64,000 nucleotides of DNA, taken from positions 2,976,001 through 3,040,000 of the forward strand of contig NZ_LKAJ02000001.1 in assembly GCF_001431295.2 (NCBI RefSeq), written 5' to 3'. Positions within the stretch are counted from its first letter, which is position 1; each line of letters starts with the position of its first letter. Below the pieces are notes generated by a model, which was given only the letters and a program-made list of their open reading frames with translations, did no database searches and was not told where the DNA came from. Both the position numbers and the translations under genes were made by a program. This document shows positions 36,804 to 46,040 of this stretch, in pieces. Origin of the DNA: Candidatus Berkiella aquae (lineage in GTDB: Bacteria; Pseudomonadota; Gammaproteobacteria; Berkiellales; Berkiellaceae).

Positions 36804-37553
36804 ATGTTTACTTTAAAAAGTGAGCCTCAAGACAAACTTTCTGTTGTAAAGCAAGGCTTTCATTTCTACTTACATACTTTCTGGGTTGCGCTCCCTTATT
36901 CTTTACTAGCCGCAGGTTTTATTTTAGTTCCTCAACTTTTTATTGATGTGACGGCCCCTTCAGCGGTCGAAAATTTTTTACATCAGACACCCTTTGTGCT
37001 GGCGACTATTGTTTCCTGGTTAATCGGATTTATCTTGCTAAGCGCTTTGATCTTTAGGCTGCATTGCATTACTGAGCAGTTACCTTTGACCTTTTTGAAT
37101 TCGATTTTGCACGCGCTATTCAAACTTATCCCGCTTTTGCTGTTAGGGATTGTTTATACCTTAATGATTATCAGTGGCACTTTATTCTTAATCATCCCCG
37201 GTATTATTCTGGCGGTTTCACTGATGTTCTCTTTTATTCTTTTTATTACGGATAATCAAAATGTGCTACCCACCCTATTAACCAGTCATCGTTTAGTCTG
37301 GGGAAATTGGTGGCATGCACTGCTGATTATCAGTTTACCGCTACTCATTGATATTGCCGTTTCGCTTGGCGTACTGTTGCTTTTATTCACGCTGTTCAAA
37401 CATTATCAAAGTGGCTTGCTTGAATTATATCGGTCGCTTTGCTTTGCCAATATCGTTATTCAAGCCCTCTTCATTCCCTTAATTTTTTGTACGGCTTTAT
37501 CACTCTTGAATGATCTGCGTTGTCGTCAAGCAGCACCTCTTCCCCGTTGGTAA
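36804..37553 (+). CDS. Multi-span membrane protein (YciC/DUF975-like)
   Basis: 249 residues with about six membrane helices. The central segment TLFLIIPGIILAVSLMFSFI, followed by a conserved-looking SHRLVWGNWWHAL, recalls the PGI..A..L..P..L..S..L..GN motif of the YciC (UPF0259)/DUF975 family. Function unknown. It precedes the acid phosphatase gene by 47 bases and may be co-transcribed. Confidence 0.65.
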   Translation: MFTLKSEPQDKLSVVKQGFHFYLHTFWVALPYSLLAAGFILVPQLFIDVTAPSAVENFLHQTPFVLATIVSWLIGFILLSALIFRLHCITEQLPLTFLNSILHALFKLIPLLLLGIVYTLMIISGTLFLIIPGIILAVSLMFSFILFITDNQNVLPTLLTSHRLVWGNWWHALLIISLPLLIDIAVSLGVLLLLFTLFKHYQSGLLELYRSLCFANIVIQALFIPLIFCTALSLLNDLRCRQAAPLPRW

Positions 37554-37600
37554 GACTTGCGTTAACCTTGGCTTTTCTTTTGTAAATAGAAGAGATCATC

Positions 37601-38263
37601 ATGCTGTTAAGAACAACGCTATTACTCGTTTCATTGTTAGGTATTACTCCTACTTATGCACAACCTGTGAGCCATACCCCTCCTTCACAGAAACAATTGC
37701 AAGAATATTATCAATCTGGCAAATACCATAACGACATTGAACAAAAAATCAGCGAAGCAAAAGAATACTTAGATAGACAACTACAGGAACCTAAGAAAAA
37801 TCGAGAAAATCGACTCGCTATTGTGCTTGATATTGACGAAACCGCACTTTCAAATTATCGCGATCTCGAACGTCTTTCTTTTACCCGTAATACTCAAGCA
37901 TTAACTGGGGCATATATGTTAGGCGGGGCAGAACCCATTCTTTCAACACTCAGCCTTTATCAACATGCTATTGAACAAGGCATCGCTGTTTTCTTCATTA
38001 GTGAACGCCCTAATACACCGGAATTGATGGCAATTACGGTCAAAAATCTTAAATCAGCCGGTTTTGAACAATGGGAAGAATTGATTTTAAAACCGATTGA
38101 CAAAGAATTCTCCGTACAAACTTTTAAAACCAATGCTAGACGCCACATTGCGCAACAAGGATTTGATATTGTTTTAAATATTGGAGATCAAGAGACTGAT
38201 CTCAAAGGTGGTTATGCGGAAATTAAAGTAAAAATCCCAAACCCATTTTATGAAAATGCATAA
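37601..38263 (+). CDS. Secreted HAD-type acid phosphatase (class B/e(P4)-like)
   Basis: 220 residues. An N-terminal signal peptide (about 1-20, ending TPTYA) is followed by the HAD motif I VLDIDETALSN with the nucleophile Asp pair, motif II FFISERPN and a late motif NIGDQETDLKGG. This matches the acid phosphatase B/5'-nucleotidase e(P4) superfamily in the periplasm or outer membrane. There is no lipobox cysteine, so it is probably soluble. Likely role: phosphate scavenging from nucleotides. Confidence 0.88.
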   Translation: MLLRTTLLLVSLLGITPTYAQPVSHTPPSQKQLQEYYQSGKYHNDIEQKISEAKEYLDRQLQEPKKNRENRLAIVLDIDETALSNYRDLERLSFTRNTQALTGAYMLGGAEPILSTLSLYQHAIEQGIAVFFISERPNTPELMAITVKNLKSAGFEQWEELILKPIDKEFSVQTFKTNARRHIAQQGFDIVLNIGDQETDLKGGYAEIKVKIPNPFYENA

Positions 38264-38297
38264 TAATTAATGTGTGAATGCAGACAGGGAGTGTTGC

Positions 38298-39407
38298 ATG
38301 CGTAAGTTAGTTAATACCTTAATTACACTGGCTCTATTCAGTGCAAGCGTTGTCTTCGCTGCCGATCAAACTATCCGAATTGGTGTTGCGGGTCCTTTTA
38401 CAGGACCCTATGCCTCTTTTGGTGATCAATTCTGGTTAGGCGCACAAAAAGCTGTTGCTGATATTAATAGCAAAGGCGGCATTAATGGCAACCGCATCGA
38501 ATTGATTAAAGCAGATGACAAATGCACCCCCAAACAAGCAGCAGCTGTTGCCGAGCGATTGGTCGGTGATAAAGTCAGTGCTGTCGTTGGCCATTTTTGT
38601 TCTTCCTCTACTTTGGCTGCCTCTAAAATCTATGCCAAAGCAGGGGTCTTGATGATCACACCGGGTTCAACCAATCCTGAAGTGACAGAGCAAGGTTTTA
38701 AAACCGTTTTTCGCCTGTGTGGACGTGATGATCAACAAGGCGATGTTGCCGCAAAATTTATTGCCAGCGATCTTAAAGCCAAAAAAATTGTGATCATTCA
38801 CGATAATAGTACCTATGGTGCAGGACTCGCCGAGACCGTCAGAGATGCCCTCCTAAAACGTAATATTAAAACCGCTTTGTATGCTGAAACGCCCCGCGGT
38901 AATAAAGACTTTCGTTCTCTGATTACTAAAATTACCGAGCTTCATCCTGATGCTATTTACTTTAGTGGCTTGCACAGTGATGCAGGGCCCTTTGTACAAC
39001 AGTTTCGTGAAGCTGATAAAAAAACGCCGATAGTTGCAGGCGATGGCATCGTCACCACCGATTTTGTGACATCAGCAGGCGGACACAAAATCACAAAAGG
39101 CATTTATATGACCTTTGGTGTTGATCCACGCACGCTCTCTAGTGCAAAGCAAACCGTTAAAGCATTTCAGGCTGATCAAATCGATCCCGAAGGTTATACC
39201 CTTTATAGTTATGCCGCGATTGAAGCAATTGCTAATGCACTCACCAAAACGAAAAGCCTTGATGGTAAACAGCTAGCGGCCTGGTTACACCAAAATAAAG
39301 TGAATACAGTCTTGGGTGAAAAATCATGGGATGCAAAAGGCGATCTTAACCAAAGCAACTACATCATGTATGAATGGAACAATAATAGAAGCTACTCACC
39401 GAAATAA
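38298..39407 (+). CDS. LivK/LivJ-type branched-chain amino acid binding protein
   Basis: Periplasmic type I binding protein of 369 residues. ATG 38298 is chosen for the AGGGAG site 6 bases upstream and because it places the signal peptide (VNTLITLALFSASVVFA) at the N terminus. The mature part starts DQTIRIGVAGPFTGPYASFG, then AVADINSKGGINGNRIELI and DDKCTPKQAAAVAERL, all typical for Leu/Ile/Val-binding proteins. No liv permease or ATPase genes accompany it here. It lies near the branched-chain catabolic genes. Confidence 0.9.
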   Translation: MRKLVNTLITLALFSASVVFAADQTIRIGVAGPFTGPYASFGDQFWLGAQKAVADINSKGGINGNRIELIKADDKCTPKQAAAVAERLVGDKVSAVVGHFCSSSTLAASKIYAKAGVLMITPGSTNPEVTEQGFKTVFRLCGRDDQQGDVAAKFIASDLKAKKIVIIHDNSTYGAGLAETVRDALLKRNIKTALYAETPRGNKDFRSLITKITELHPDAIYFSGLHSDAGPFVQQFREADKKTPIVAGDGIVTTDFVTSAGGHKITKGIYMTFGVDPRTLSSAKQTVKAFQADQIDPEGYTLYSYAAIEAIANALTKTKSLDGKQLAAWLHQNKVNTVLGEKSWDAKGDLNQSNYIMYEWNNNRSYSPK

Positions 39408-39415
39408 AATACGAT

Positions 39416-39446
39416 ACAAGGCGCATGGACCCTCCATGCGTCTTGT
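39416..39446 (+). terminator. Hairpin after the Liv-type binding-protein gene
   Basis: ACAAGGCGCATGG / CCATGCGTCTTGT pairs over 13 bp with one mismatch or wobble around a 5-nt loop. The flanking T-content is modest. It lies between convergent genes. Confidence 0.55.
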
Positions 39447-39470
39447 TATCTGTTAATCTTATATTGATAA

Positions 39471-39737
39471 TCAGTTATTCATTCGATCTTGAACATCAAA
39501 ATCTTTATATTGACGCTCATCGAGGTCTTCTCTGAGTTGTTGATGACGTGCTCTTAAATTGGCATCTTGATAGTAATAGCCGTAATCTCTATCTTCATAT
39601 GAACGGGTTTGGCGATCCCAATTATTGCCCCCGACTCTATCACGATCTACACCACCTGAACCTTCAATTGCAAATGCACTTGTTGCGCTAGTTAAAGCAA
39701 AAAATAGTGCTGCGCTTAACCATTTACGTTGACTCAT
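39471..39737 (-). CDS. Small secreted protein, unknown function
   Basis: 88 residues. Signal peptide KWLSAALFFALTSATSAFA (about residues 5-23); the mature part is polar, Asp/Arg/Tyr-rich (RSYEDRDYGYYYQ) and probably disordered or helical. Preceded by a good AGGTTAATT-type ribosome region on the minus strand. No family recognised. Confidence 0.65.
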   Translation of the reverse strand: MSQRKWLSAALFFALTSATSAFAIEGSGGVDRDRVGGNNWDRQTRSYEDRDYGYYYQDANLRARHQQLREDLDERQYKDFDVQDRMNN

Positions 39738-40055
39738 AATTAACCTCCAGGGTCATTTCCAATTCCGTTGCATTATCTTCCTATTGTAGTCGGCAGTGAT
39801 TATCAGAACTAAACAATCTCTACCACTTGTCTATTGAGAGGATCTCTTTTTACCATCTGAATATTCAGGTTTGTTGCTTGCCCCTCTCTTAATTTCATTC
39901 GAATGACAGCTCTATAACGGCAATGGTGCATTTTTATAGAGTGATAATTTATTATCTAATTTTGAAAACCAAATAAAAAGTTGAGCTACGCGCATTTTAA
40001 AAGGAGCAGACTGACCTATCTCGAAACAATCGAATAGCCATAGGTTATGAAGGGG

Positions 40056-40092
40056 TAAAAAAAAGCGTGTGTCACCATCAGGCGACACACGC
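40056..40092 (-). terminator. Rho-independent terminator of the His/Cys-rich protein gene
   Basis: On the minus strand GCGTGTGTC-GCCTGATGGT-GACACACGC forms a 9-bp stem directly followed by eight T residues, a textbook intrinsic terminator, 10 bases after the stop codon. Confidence 0.85.
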
Positions 40093-40101
40093 CAAGGTCG
40101 T

Positions 40102-40566
40102 TTAGCGGTGTTCACGGCCTACATCGTCAATATATTCTTCAACATAAGCATTGTTGCTATTTTTTGCTTTAGCGCTTGTTTTTCTAGCGCTAGGGTGATT
40201 TCTGTCAGAAGACATTTTCTTCTCTTCTATGCTTTCGTTATGACCACTTTGTTGTGCTTTATTAGCATGATGCTTCTTTGCACCATGTTTATGGTTGTGA
40301 TGGTGTTTTTTATGGTGGTGATGACGATGATGATGTCTTGGTGGGCATTGTCTTGCGCATGGGTTTGCACATGGTCTTGGGCATGGGGTAGCACATGGAC
40401 GGCAATGTGGCCCGTTACAATCTGGATTCATTTGAATTTGAGCAACCGTTTGTTCTGGCTGAACATTACTAGCTGATTTGTCATAACGAACCATATCAGC
40501 AGCACCCGCACTTTGGGCAATCATCATGCCAACGCCTACAATCACTCCTAATAAACCTTTACGCAT
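40102..40566 (-). CDS. Exported Cys- and His-rich protein, likely metal-binding
   Basis: 154 residues. Signal peptide (about 1-22, ending SAGA). Residues about 47-75 contain seven cysteines in CxxC/CxxxC spacing with prolines (CNGPHCRPCATPCPRPC). Residues about 77-105 are a histidine tract (RHHHRHHHHKKHHHNHKH). The tail is basic and polar. The composition suggests binding of Ni, Zn, Cu or Co in the periplasm, by analogy with histidine-rich metal-storage proteins; there is no homology evidence. Single gene with its own terminator. Confidence 0.7.
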   Translation of the reverse strand: MRKGLLGVIVGVGMMIAQSAGAADMVRYDKSASNVQPEQTVAQIQMNPDCNGPHCRPCATPCPRPCANPCARQCPPRHHHRHHHHKKHHHNHKHGAKKHHANKAQQSGHNESIEEKKMSSDRNHPSARKTSAKAKNSNNAYVEEYIDDVGREHR

Positions 40567-40684
40567 ACCTTTCTCCTTGGATAAATGTTAGCTAACAGTA
40601 AACAAAGTCGTCCCAAATAGGATTACTTTAGGTATAGTGTATAGCGCTTGTTTTGTCACAAGGAGAACATTTGATCAAGCATCC

Positions 40685-41776
40685 TTACTGCAAATGGCGC
40701 ATTAATAATGATAAGAAACGCGTCGCCTCTCCACCCGTGACTGCCCGATGATCAAATGACAAGGATAAAGGCAATACTGAACGGATTGATGGTGCTCCTT
40801 GATAAGGTAATACCGCTTCACGCAATGAACCCACTCCCAAAATAGCAACCGTAGGCGGCACAACGATAGGATTGGCATAACGTCCAGCAAAATTACCAAA
40901 ATTGGATAATACAATCGTACTACCTTGTAATTTTTGTGGCGCAATAATGCGCGAACGCACTTCCTGTTTCAGCACCTCAATCTCACTGCGAATTTGTTCT
41001 TTGTTTTTAGTCTGCGCATCTTTAATGACCGGGACAAACAAACCATCTTCTGTATCGATTGCTAAGCCAATATGAACTTCTTTAAAAATCCGACGTCCCA
41101 TTGCTTTGCTGTCATACCATGCATTTAACGCAGGCTCTTCAGTACAAGCTTTTACCATTGCCATGATAACTTTCGTGGTAAAATCTTTTTCTTTAACCCA
41201 GGCGGTAATATCTACATCATCAATTACCGTCACGGGTACCACTTCAGCATGTGATGCAGACATCACATTGGCCATAAAACGACGAACACCGCGCAAAGGC
41301 TCTAGGGTTGGCGCATTCGATAATATTTGGCTTGCCCCTTTTACATCATCTGCAGTAATCGTATTGTCAGCGCCAGAAGGAGTAATAGTTGCTAAATCAA
41401 CATTGAGCTTTTTAGCCAAGGCTCGCACCGCAGGCAGCACTTTGACGCCTTGCACACGGTTTGATATTGCCATGGCTTGTTCGGTCAATACTTCATGTCC
41501 GACTTTAATTTCACCGGCCACCGTTCCCGTCTCTTCCCGACCTTGTATTGAAAAATCGACTAAAGGAGAACCTGTTGGAATCACATCACCCTTTTTGCCA
41601 TGAAGTTTTACGATTTTTCCCGTATAAGGTGAAGGCACTTCGACAATCGCTTTGGCAGTTTCAATGGAAACTAAGGGTGAATCTGCTTGAATGCTATCAC
41701 CTTCTTTTACATGCCATTCACTAATTTCGCCATCGGGTAACCCTTCTCCCAAATCAGGCAATACAAACGTCTTCAT
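40685..41776 (-). CDS. bkdB: Dihydrolipoamide acyltransferase (E2) of a 2-oxoacid dehydrogenase
   Basis: 363 residues. Lipoyl domain (about 1-78, lipoyl lysine in ETAKAIVEV), peripheral-subunit-binding domain (about 110-145, VLPAVRALAKKLNVDL) and acyltransferase domain ending in SFDHRAVTGGEA, with the catalytic His in DHR. Last gene of the minus-strand E1alpha-E1beta-E2 operon (4-base overlap with E1beta). Assigned to branched-chain oxoacid dehydrogenase from the adjacent acyl-CoA and leucine genes; a pyruvate dehydrogenase E2 is possible. No E3 (lipoamide dehydrogenase) gene is in the window. Confidence 0.85.
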   Translation of the reverse strand: MKTFVLPDLGEGLPDGEISEWHVKEGDSIQADSPLVSIETAKAIVEVPSPYTGKIVKLHGKKGDVIPTGSPLVDFSIQGREETGTVAGEIKVGHEVLTEQAMAISNRVQGVKVLPAVRALAKKLNVDLATITPSGADNTITADDVKGASQILSNAPTLEPLRGVRRFMANVMSASHAEVVPVTVIDDVDITAWVKEKDFTTKVIMAMVKACTEEPALNAWYDSKAMGRRIFKEVHIGLAIDTEDGLFVPVIKDAQTKNKEQIRSEIEVLKQEVRSRIIAPQKLQGSTIVLSNFGNFAGRYANPIVVPPTVAILGVGSLREAVLPYQGAPSIRSVLPLSLSFDHRAVTGGEATRFLSLLMRHLQ

Positions 41777-42753
41777 ACATACTCCAATACATTTTTTACC
41801 GCATTCATAATGCGTTGTTCACTTGGGATAAATAATTTTTCTAATCGATATAATGGCATAACGGTATCGTAGCCTGTCACTCTTTGTGGTGGCGCCATTA
41901 AACTGGTTAAACCTTTTTCTGCGAGCTGTGCAATGATTTCTGAACTCAATGAACAAGTCGGATTGGCTTCTTGAATAACAACACAACGGCCTGTTTTTTC
42001 CACCGACTGCAAAATTGTATCCATATCAAGTGGTTTCACTGTTGCGACATCAATCACTTCTGCCTCAATTCCTTGCTGCGATAATTTCTGTGCAACTTGC
42101 AATGTTTCATGCACCATCGCTCCCCAAGAAACCAACGTGATATCTTTGCCTTCGCGCAACACAAAACATACATCTAAAGGAAGTGCTTCACCATCATCAG
42201 GCACTTCTTCTTTTACCATGCGATAGATACGTTTAGGTTCCATAAAAATAACGGGATCTGGATCGCGAATAGCCGCTAATAATAAGCCATAAGCACGTGC
42301 CGGTGATGAAGGAATAACAACACGTAAACCAGGAATTTGTGAAAAAAGCGCTTCCATACTATCTGAATGATGCTCAGGAGCGCGAATACCACCTCCCGAT
42401 GGTGTGCGAATCACCATCGGGCAAGTTAAACGCCCCCGGGTACGATTTCGAATGCGGCTACCATGCGATAATATTTGATCAATACTGGCACAAATAAAAT
42501 CCATAAATTGAATTTCGGCAACGGGCTTCATTCCGCCGATTGCCATACCAACCGCAAGTCCTGCAATCATATTTTCGGCAAGCGGGGTATCACGAACTCT
42601 TTCTTCACCAAATTTAGCTTGCAAGCCTTGTGTTGCACGAAAAACACCGCCATTAGTCCCAATATCTTGACCAAAGATCACCACTTTATCATCGTGTGCT
42701 AATTCATAGGCTAAGGCTTGGGTAACTGCTTCAACTAAGGTAATTGCCGTCAT
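41773..42753 (-). CDS. bkdA2: 2-oxoacid dehydrogenase E1 beta subunit
   Basis: 326 residues, transketolase-like beta subunit. VFGQDIGTNGGVFRAT, GLAVGMAIGGMKPVAEIQF and the C-terminal domain segment VIDVATVKPLD are hallmarks. Together with E1alpha it binds thiamine diphosphate and decarboxylates 2-oxoacids, most likely those of Val, Leu and Ile. Overlaps both neighbours by 4 bases (ATGA), so translation is coupled. Confidence 0.88.
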   Translation of the reverse strand: MTAITLVEAVTQALAYELAHDDKVVIFGQDIGTNGGVFRATQGLQAKFGEERVRDTPLAENMIAGLAVGMAIGGMKPVAEIQFMDFICASIDQILSHGSRIRNRTRGRLTCPMVIRTPSGGGIRAPEHHSDSMEALFSQIPGLRVVIPSSPARAYGLLLAAIRDPDPVIFMEPKRIYRMVKEEVPDDGEALPLDVCFVLREGKDITLVSWGAMVHETLQVAQKLSQQGIEAEVIDVATVKPLDMDTILQSVEKTGRCVVIQEANPTCSLSSEIIAQLAEKGLTSLMAPPQRVTGYDTVMPLYRLEKLFIPSEQRIMNAVKNVLEYV

Positions 42754-43832
42754 TGATTTTCTCCCTTCATTACAGCAGCTCGTTGTGATTGATAAGCTTC
42801 AGGAAGGGTTTCATAAAGATAATCAAACATCGATTCAGGTGAAGGCATTGGGATCTGGTTAAAATGCTCAACCGCTTTCTCAACTTCTGCAGTAATCTCT
42901 TGCATTAATTGCGCTTCTTGTTGCTCATCCCAAAAATCTTTCGTTAGCATATATTGTTTTAATCTTTTAATCGGATCTTGTTTTTCATGCATTTGCAACT
43001 CTTCTTGGCTGCGATATCGACTAGCATCATCTGCCGTGGTGTGATCGCCCATACGATAACTAATCGCTTCAATCACTGTTGCTCCCTGTCCTTTTCGCGC
43101 TTTTTCTAAAGCTGTATCTAGCGCTTCTTTGACAGCAAAGACATCATTACCATCTATTTGCCACCCTTCAAGTCCTGCGGCAATCGCTTTTTGTGCCAGG
43201 GTTTGCGCTTTACATTGTTTTTCACGAGGAACCGAAATCGCCCACTGGTTATTGTTGATCACAAAAACAACCGGTAGATTCCAAACACCCGCTACATTCA
43301 TTGCCTCATAGAAATCGCCGCGTGAAGTTCCGCCATCACCAATGGCTGTCACCACGACTTGTGGTTTCTTTTGCAGTTTTAATGCGGTTGCAATACCAAC
43401 TGCATGCAAGGTTTGGCTTGCGATGGGCACACAAATAGGTAAATCCTGCTTATTGTTGGCAAAGTCACTACCACGCTCATCGCCACCCCAGTAAAGTAAG
43501 ACTTCTTCCATTTTGACACCACGCCAAAATTGCGCTCCGTATTCTCGATAATAAGGGCAAAGAACATCTAAGGGCTGCATGGCGGCTCCCATGCCAACAC
43601 TAATGGCCTCCTGGCCTAAGGTAGAAGGATAAGTACCTAATTTACCGGTGCGTTGCAATGTGATTGCTTTTTTGTCAAAGACTCGCATCAGGATCATCAT
43701 GCGGTAGAGTTTTAAAACCATCTGCTTGTCTTCTGCAAATGCTGGCAATGGTTGCAGTACGTTCGCCTCAGAATCCAAATAACCAAAATGGGGGATATCA
43801 AAATGGGCGACCGTAGTTGTTTGATGACTCAC
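42750..43832 (-). CDS. bkdA1: 2-oxoacid dehydrogenase E1 alpha subunit
   Basis: 360 residues, GTG start with GGAG about 12 bases upstream. The ThDP-binding motif GDGGTSRGDFYEAMNVAGVWNLP (GDG...N with a following NN) and the phosphorylation-loop-like RMGDHTTADDASRYR segment are clear. YPSTLGQEAISVGMG is typical of BCKDH/PDH alpha chains. First gene of the E1alpha-E1beta-E2 operon. Confidence 0.88.
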   Translation of the reverse strand: MSHQTTTVAHFDIPHFGYLDSEANVLQPLPAFAEDKQMVLKLYRMMILMRVFDKKAITLQRTGKLGTYPSTLGQEAISVGMGAAMQPLDVLCPYYREYGAQFWRGVKMEEVLLYWGGDERGSDFANNKQDLPICVPIASQTLHAVGIATALKLQKKPQVVVTAIGDGGTSRGDFYEAMNVAGVWNLPVVFVINNNQWAISVPREKQCKAQTLAQKAIAAGLEGWQIDGNDVFAVKEALDTALEKARKGQGATVIEAISYRMGDHTTADDASRYRSQEELQMHEKQDPIKRLKQYMLTKDFWDEQQEAQLMQEITAEVEKAVEHFNQIPMPSPESMFDYLYETLPEAYQSQRAAVMKGENQ

Positions 43833-43989
43833 TAATAGTGCTCCTTCAATATTAATAGTCGAGTAATTCTAACAGTCTCAGGAAAATTCTGATACGTTGT
43901 ACTCTTCCCTCTTTGAATTTAGGGCCATGTTGGCTATCTTCAAATTGGTTTGAGTATCGTTTGCTAGATCCTTTCATAGGGTGTTAACT

Positions 43990-45126
43990 ATGTTACTTAC
44001 AGAAGAATATCTTTTGGTTCAAGAGACCGCACGCTCTCTCGCCGATAAAGTGATTAGACCCCATGTCGAAGAATGGGAAAAGCATAAAATCTTCCCCCGC
44101 CCTGCTATCGATGCGTTAGCTCAAGCAGGATTTATGGGTATGCTGGTTCCTGAACAATTTGCAGGATCACAAAGTGACCATTTGGCTTTTGTTCTCAGTA
44201 TCATCGAGATTGCCAAAGCTTCTGGTTCGGTTTCTACCATTATGAGCGTTCATAATAGTCTCGCTTGCGCACCCATTTTAAAATTTGGTACCAAAGCTCA
44301 GCAAGAACAATTTTTAATGCCTTTAGCCCGCGGCGAGAAATTAGGTGCCTTTTGTTTAAGTGAACCCCAAGCAGGTTCAGATGCTGCAAATTGTCAAACG
44401 CATGCGAGCCATCATGGAGATACTTTTGTTTTAAACGGGGTCAAGCAATTTGTAACCAGTGGCCAACATGCTGATATTGCCATTATTTTTGCAAGAACGG
44501 ATAAAGCTGCAAAACAAGGCGGACTAAGCGCTTTTATTGTGCCAACGAATACACCAGGGTATCAAGTCGCAAAGCTTGAAAATAAAATGGGGCAGCATGC
44601 CAGCGAAATTGCGCAAATTGTTCTGGAAGATTGCCGCATTCCTGCCGCTTATATGCTAGGTAATTTGGGCGAAGGTTATAAAATTGCCTTAGGTAATTTA
44701 GAAGGCGGGCGTCTGGGTATTGCAGCACAAGCTATCGGAATGGCAGAAGAAGCATTGCGCCTGAGCATGCAATATGCGAAAGAAAGAAAAACCTTCGATC
44801 ATTTCCTGTATCAGCATCAAGCAATAGGTTTTAAATTAGCCGATATGGCAACTCAATTAGAAGCAGCCAAACAATTACTTTACCATGCTGCACTCTTAAG
44901 GGATGCTAATCGCCCTTGTTTAAAAGAAGCATCGATGGCTAAATTATTTGCCAGTGAAGTAGCCGAAAAAGTCTGCCGCGAGGCCATACAAATCTATGGT
45001 GGTTATGGTTACTTGCAAGATTTTCCGTTAGAACGACTTTATCGTGATGTCCGTGTTGCGATGATTTATGAAGGGACTAGCGAAATTCAGCGATATATTA
45101 TTAGTAAAGAATTGATAAAAGATTAG
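43990..45126 (+). CDS. Acyl-CoA dehydrogenase (short/branched-chain type)
   Basis: 378 residues from ATG 43990, preferred because AGGGTG lies 7 bases upstream; the GTG at 43981 would overlap that site. FAD-binding and substrate motifs: LSEPQAGSDAANC, FVTSGQHADIAIIFART, and the C-terminal YEGTSEIQRYII holding the catalytic-Glu region of short-chain members. It converts acyl-CoA (isobutyryl-, 2-methylbutyryl- or butyryl-CoA) to enoyl-CoA using electron-transfer flavoprotein. It lies divergently from the oxoacid dehydrogenase operon, which supplies such substrates. Confidence 0.9.
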   Translation: MLLTEEYLLVQETARSLADKVIRPHVEEWEKHKIFPRPAIDALAQAGFMGMLVPEQFAGSQSDHLAFVLSIIEIAKASGSVSTIMSVHNSLACAPILKFGTKAQQEQFLMPLARGEKLGAFCLSEPQAGSDAANCQTHASHHGDTFVLNGVKQFVTSGQHADIAIIFARTDKAAKQGGLSAFIVPTNTPGYQVAKLENKMGQHASEIAQIVLEDCRIPAAYMLGNLGEGYKIALGNLEGGRLGIAAQAIGMAEEALRLSMQYAKERKTFDHFLYQHQAIGFKLADMATQLEAAKQLLYHAALLRDANRPCLKEASMAKLFASEVAEKVCREAIQIYGGYGYLQDFPLERLYRDVRVAMIYEGTSEIQRYIISKELIKD

Positions 45127-45145
45127 GCATTTTTTCTTATCAAAG

Positions 45146-45182
45146 AGGATTGCTTTGGCACTTCGTGCCTCGCAATGACGAA
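45146..45182. repeat. Dispersed palindromic repeat
   Basis: GATTGCTTTGGCACTTCGTGCCTCGCAATGACG-type palindrome: GGCAC-TTC-GTGCC with ATTGC/GCAAT flanks. It resembles the short intergenic palindromes found in many low-GC proteobacteria and sits between convergent genes, where it may end transcription. Confidence 0.5.
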
Positions 45183-45198
45183 TGCAAAAGGGCATTTT

Positions 45199-45948
45199 TT
45201 AAACGGTGTTCATTCTTACCGCGCCATCTAAACGTATGACTTCACCATTCAGTAAGGGATTACTAATAATATGTGCCACTAATGAGGCATATTCTTGCGG
45301 AAAACCAAAGCGTTTAGGGTAAATAGTTTGGCTTAATAAACTGTTTTGCACATTCTCTGGCATATTTCTGATCATATTGGTTCCTATGATACCGGGAGCA
45401 ATCGTCATCACTCGAATTGCAAACCGAGCCATCTCACGTGCAGCAGGTAAGGTTAACGAAACCACGCCTCCTTTAGAGGCACTATAAGCAGTTTGCCCAA
45501 TTTGACCATCATAGGCAGCAATCGATGCGGTATTAATAATCACGCCTCGTTCTTCTTGCTCTGATACCGCTTGTTTCATCATAAGAGCAGCGCTTAAGCG
45601 CATCACATTATAAGTACCAATCAGATTCACTGAAATAACATCTTCAAAAGCTTTAAGTGGTGTTGGCCCTTCTTTTCCAACCATTCGTAAAGCAGGAGCA
45701 ATGCCAGCACAATTCACCACCATAGAAAGTGAAGAGAGTTTATTAAATGCGTCTTCCAAACTTTGTGCTTGCGTAATATCACAAGTGATCGCAGTCCCAT
45801 TGACTGCTTGGGCAACTCGTTCTGCCTCTTCCTTGGCTTTATCTAGGACAATTATTTTTGCACCTAGTTCAGCTAAATACCTAGCCGTTGCTTCACCGAG
45901 CCCTTGACCGCCACCAACAATGAGTGCCATTTTATCTTGGATTATCAT
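45199..45948 (-). CDS. HSD17B10-type short-chain dehydrogenase (3-hydroxy-2-methylbutyryl-CoA dehydrogenase-like)
   Basis: 249 residues, Rossmann fold. NAD motif VGGGQGLGEAT (about 10-20), NCAGIAPA, active-site INTASIAAYDGQIGQTAYSASKGG with Tyr and Lys of YSASK. The AAYDGQIGQ segment and the C terminus ISNPLLNGEVIRLDGAVRM are characteristic of type II 3-hydroxyacyl-CoA dehydrogenases, which oxidise 3-hydroxy-2-methylbutyryl-CoA in isoleucine breakdown. Fits the neighbouring acyl-CoA dehydrogenase and thiolase. Convergent with the 43990 gene. Confidence 0.88.
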   Translation of the reverse strand: MIIQDKMALIVGGGQGLGEATARYLAELGAKIIVLDKAKEEAERVAQAVNGTAITCDITQAQSLEDAFNKLSSLSMVVNCAGIAPALRMVGKEGPTPLKAFEDVISVNLIGTYNVMRLSAALMMKQAVSEQEERGVIINTASIAAYDGQIGQTAYSASKGGVVSLTLPAAREMARFAIRVMTIAPGIIGTNMIRNMPENVQNSLLSQTIYPKRFGFPQEYASLVAHIISNPLLNGEVIRLDGAVRMNTV

Positions 45949-46040
45949 TTGATTTTTATTACCCGTTCCTAAGACAAACTATCGTAACCAATATACAATA
46001 AATAAGTCACGCGCTTAATTTAAGAACAGGATGCCTTAAA

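Noticed and set aside
40685-43832. Assignment as pyruvate dehydrogenase
   Set aside because: Cannot be excluded by sequence, but the surrounding acyl-CoA dehydrogenase, HSD17B10-type and leucine genes favour branched-chain oxoacids.
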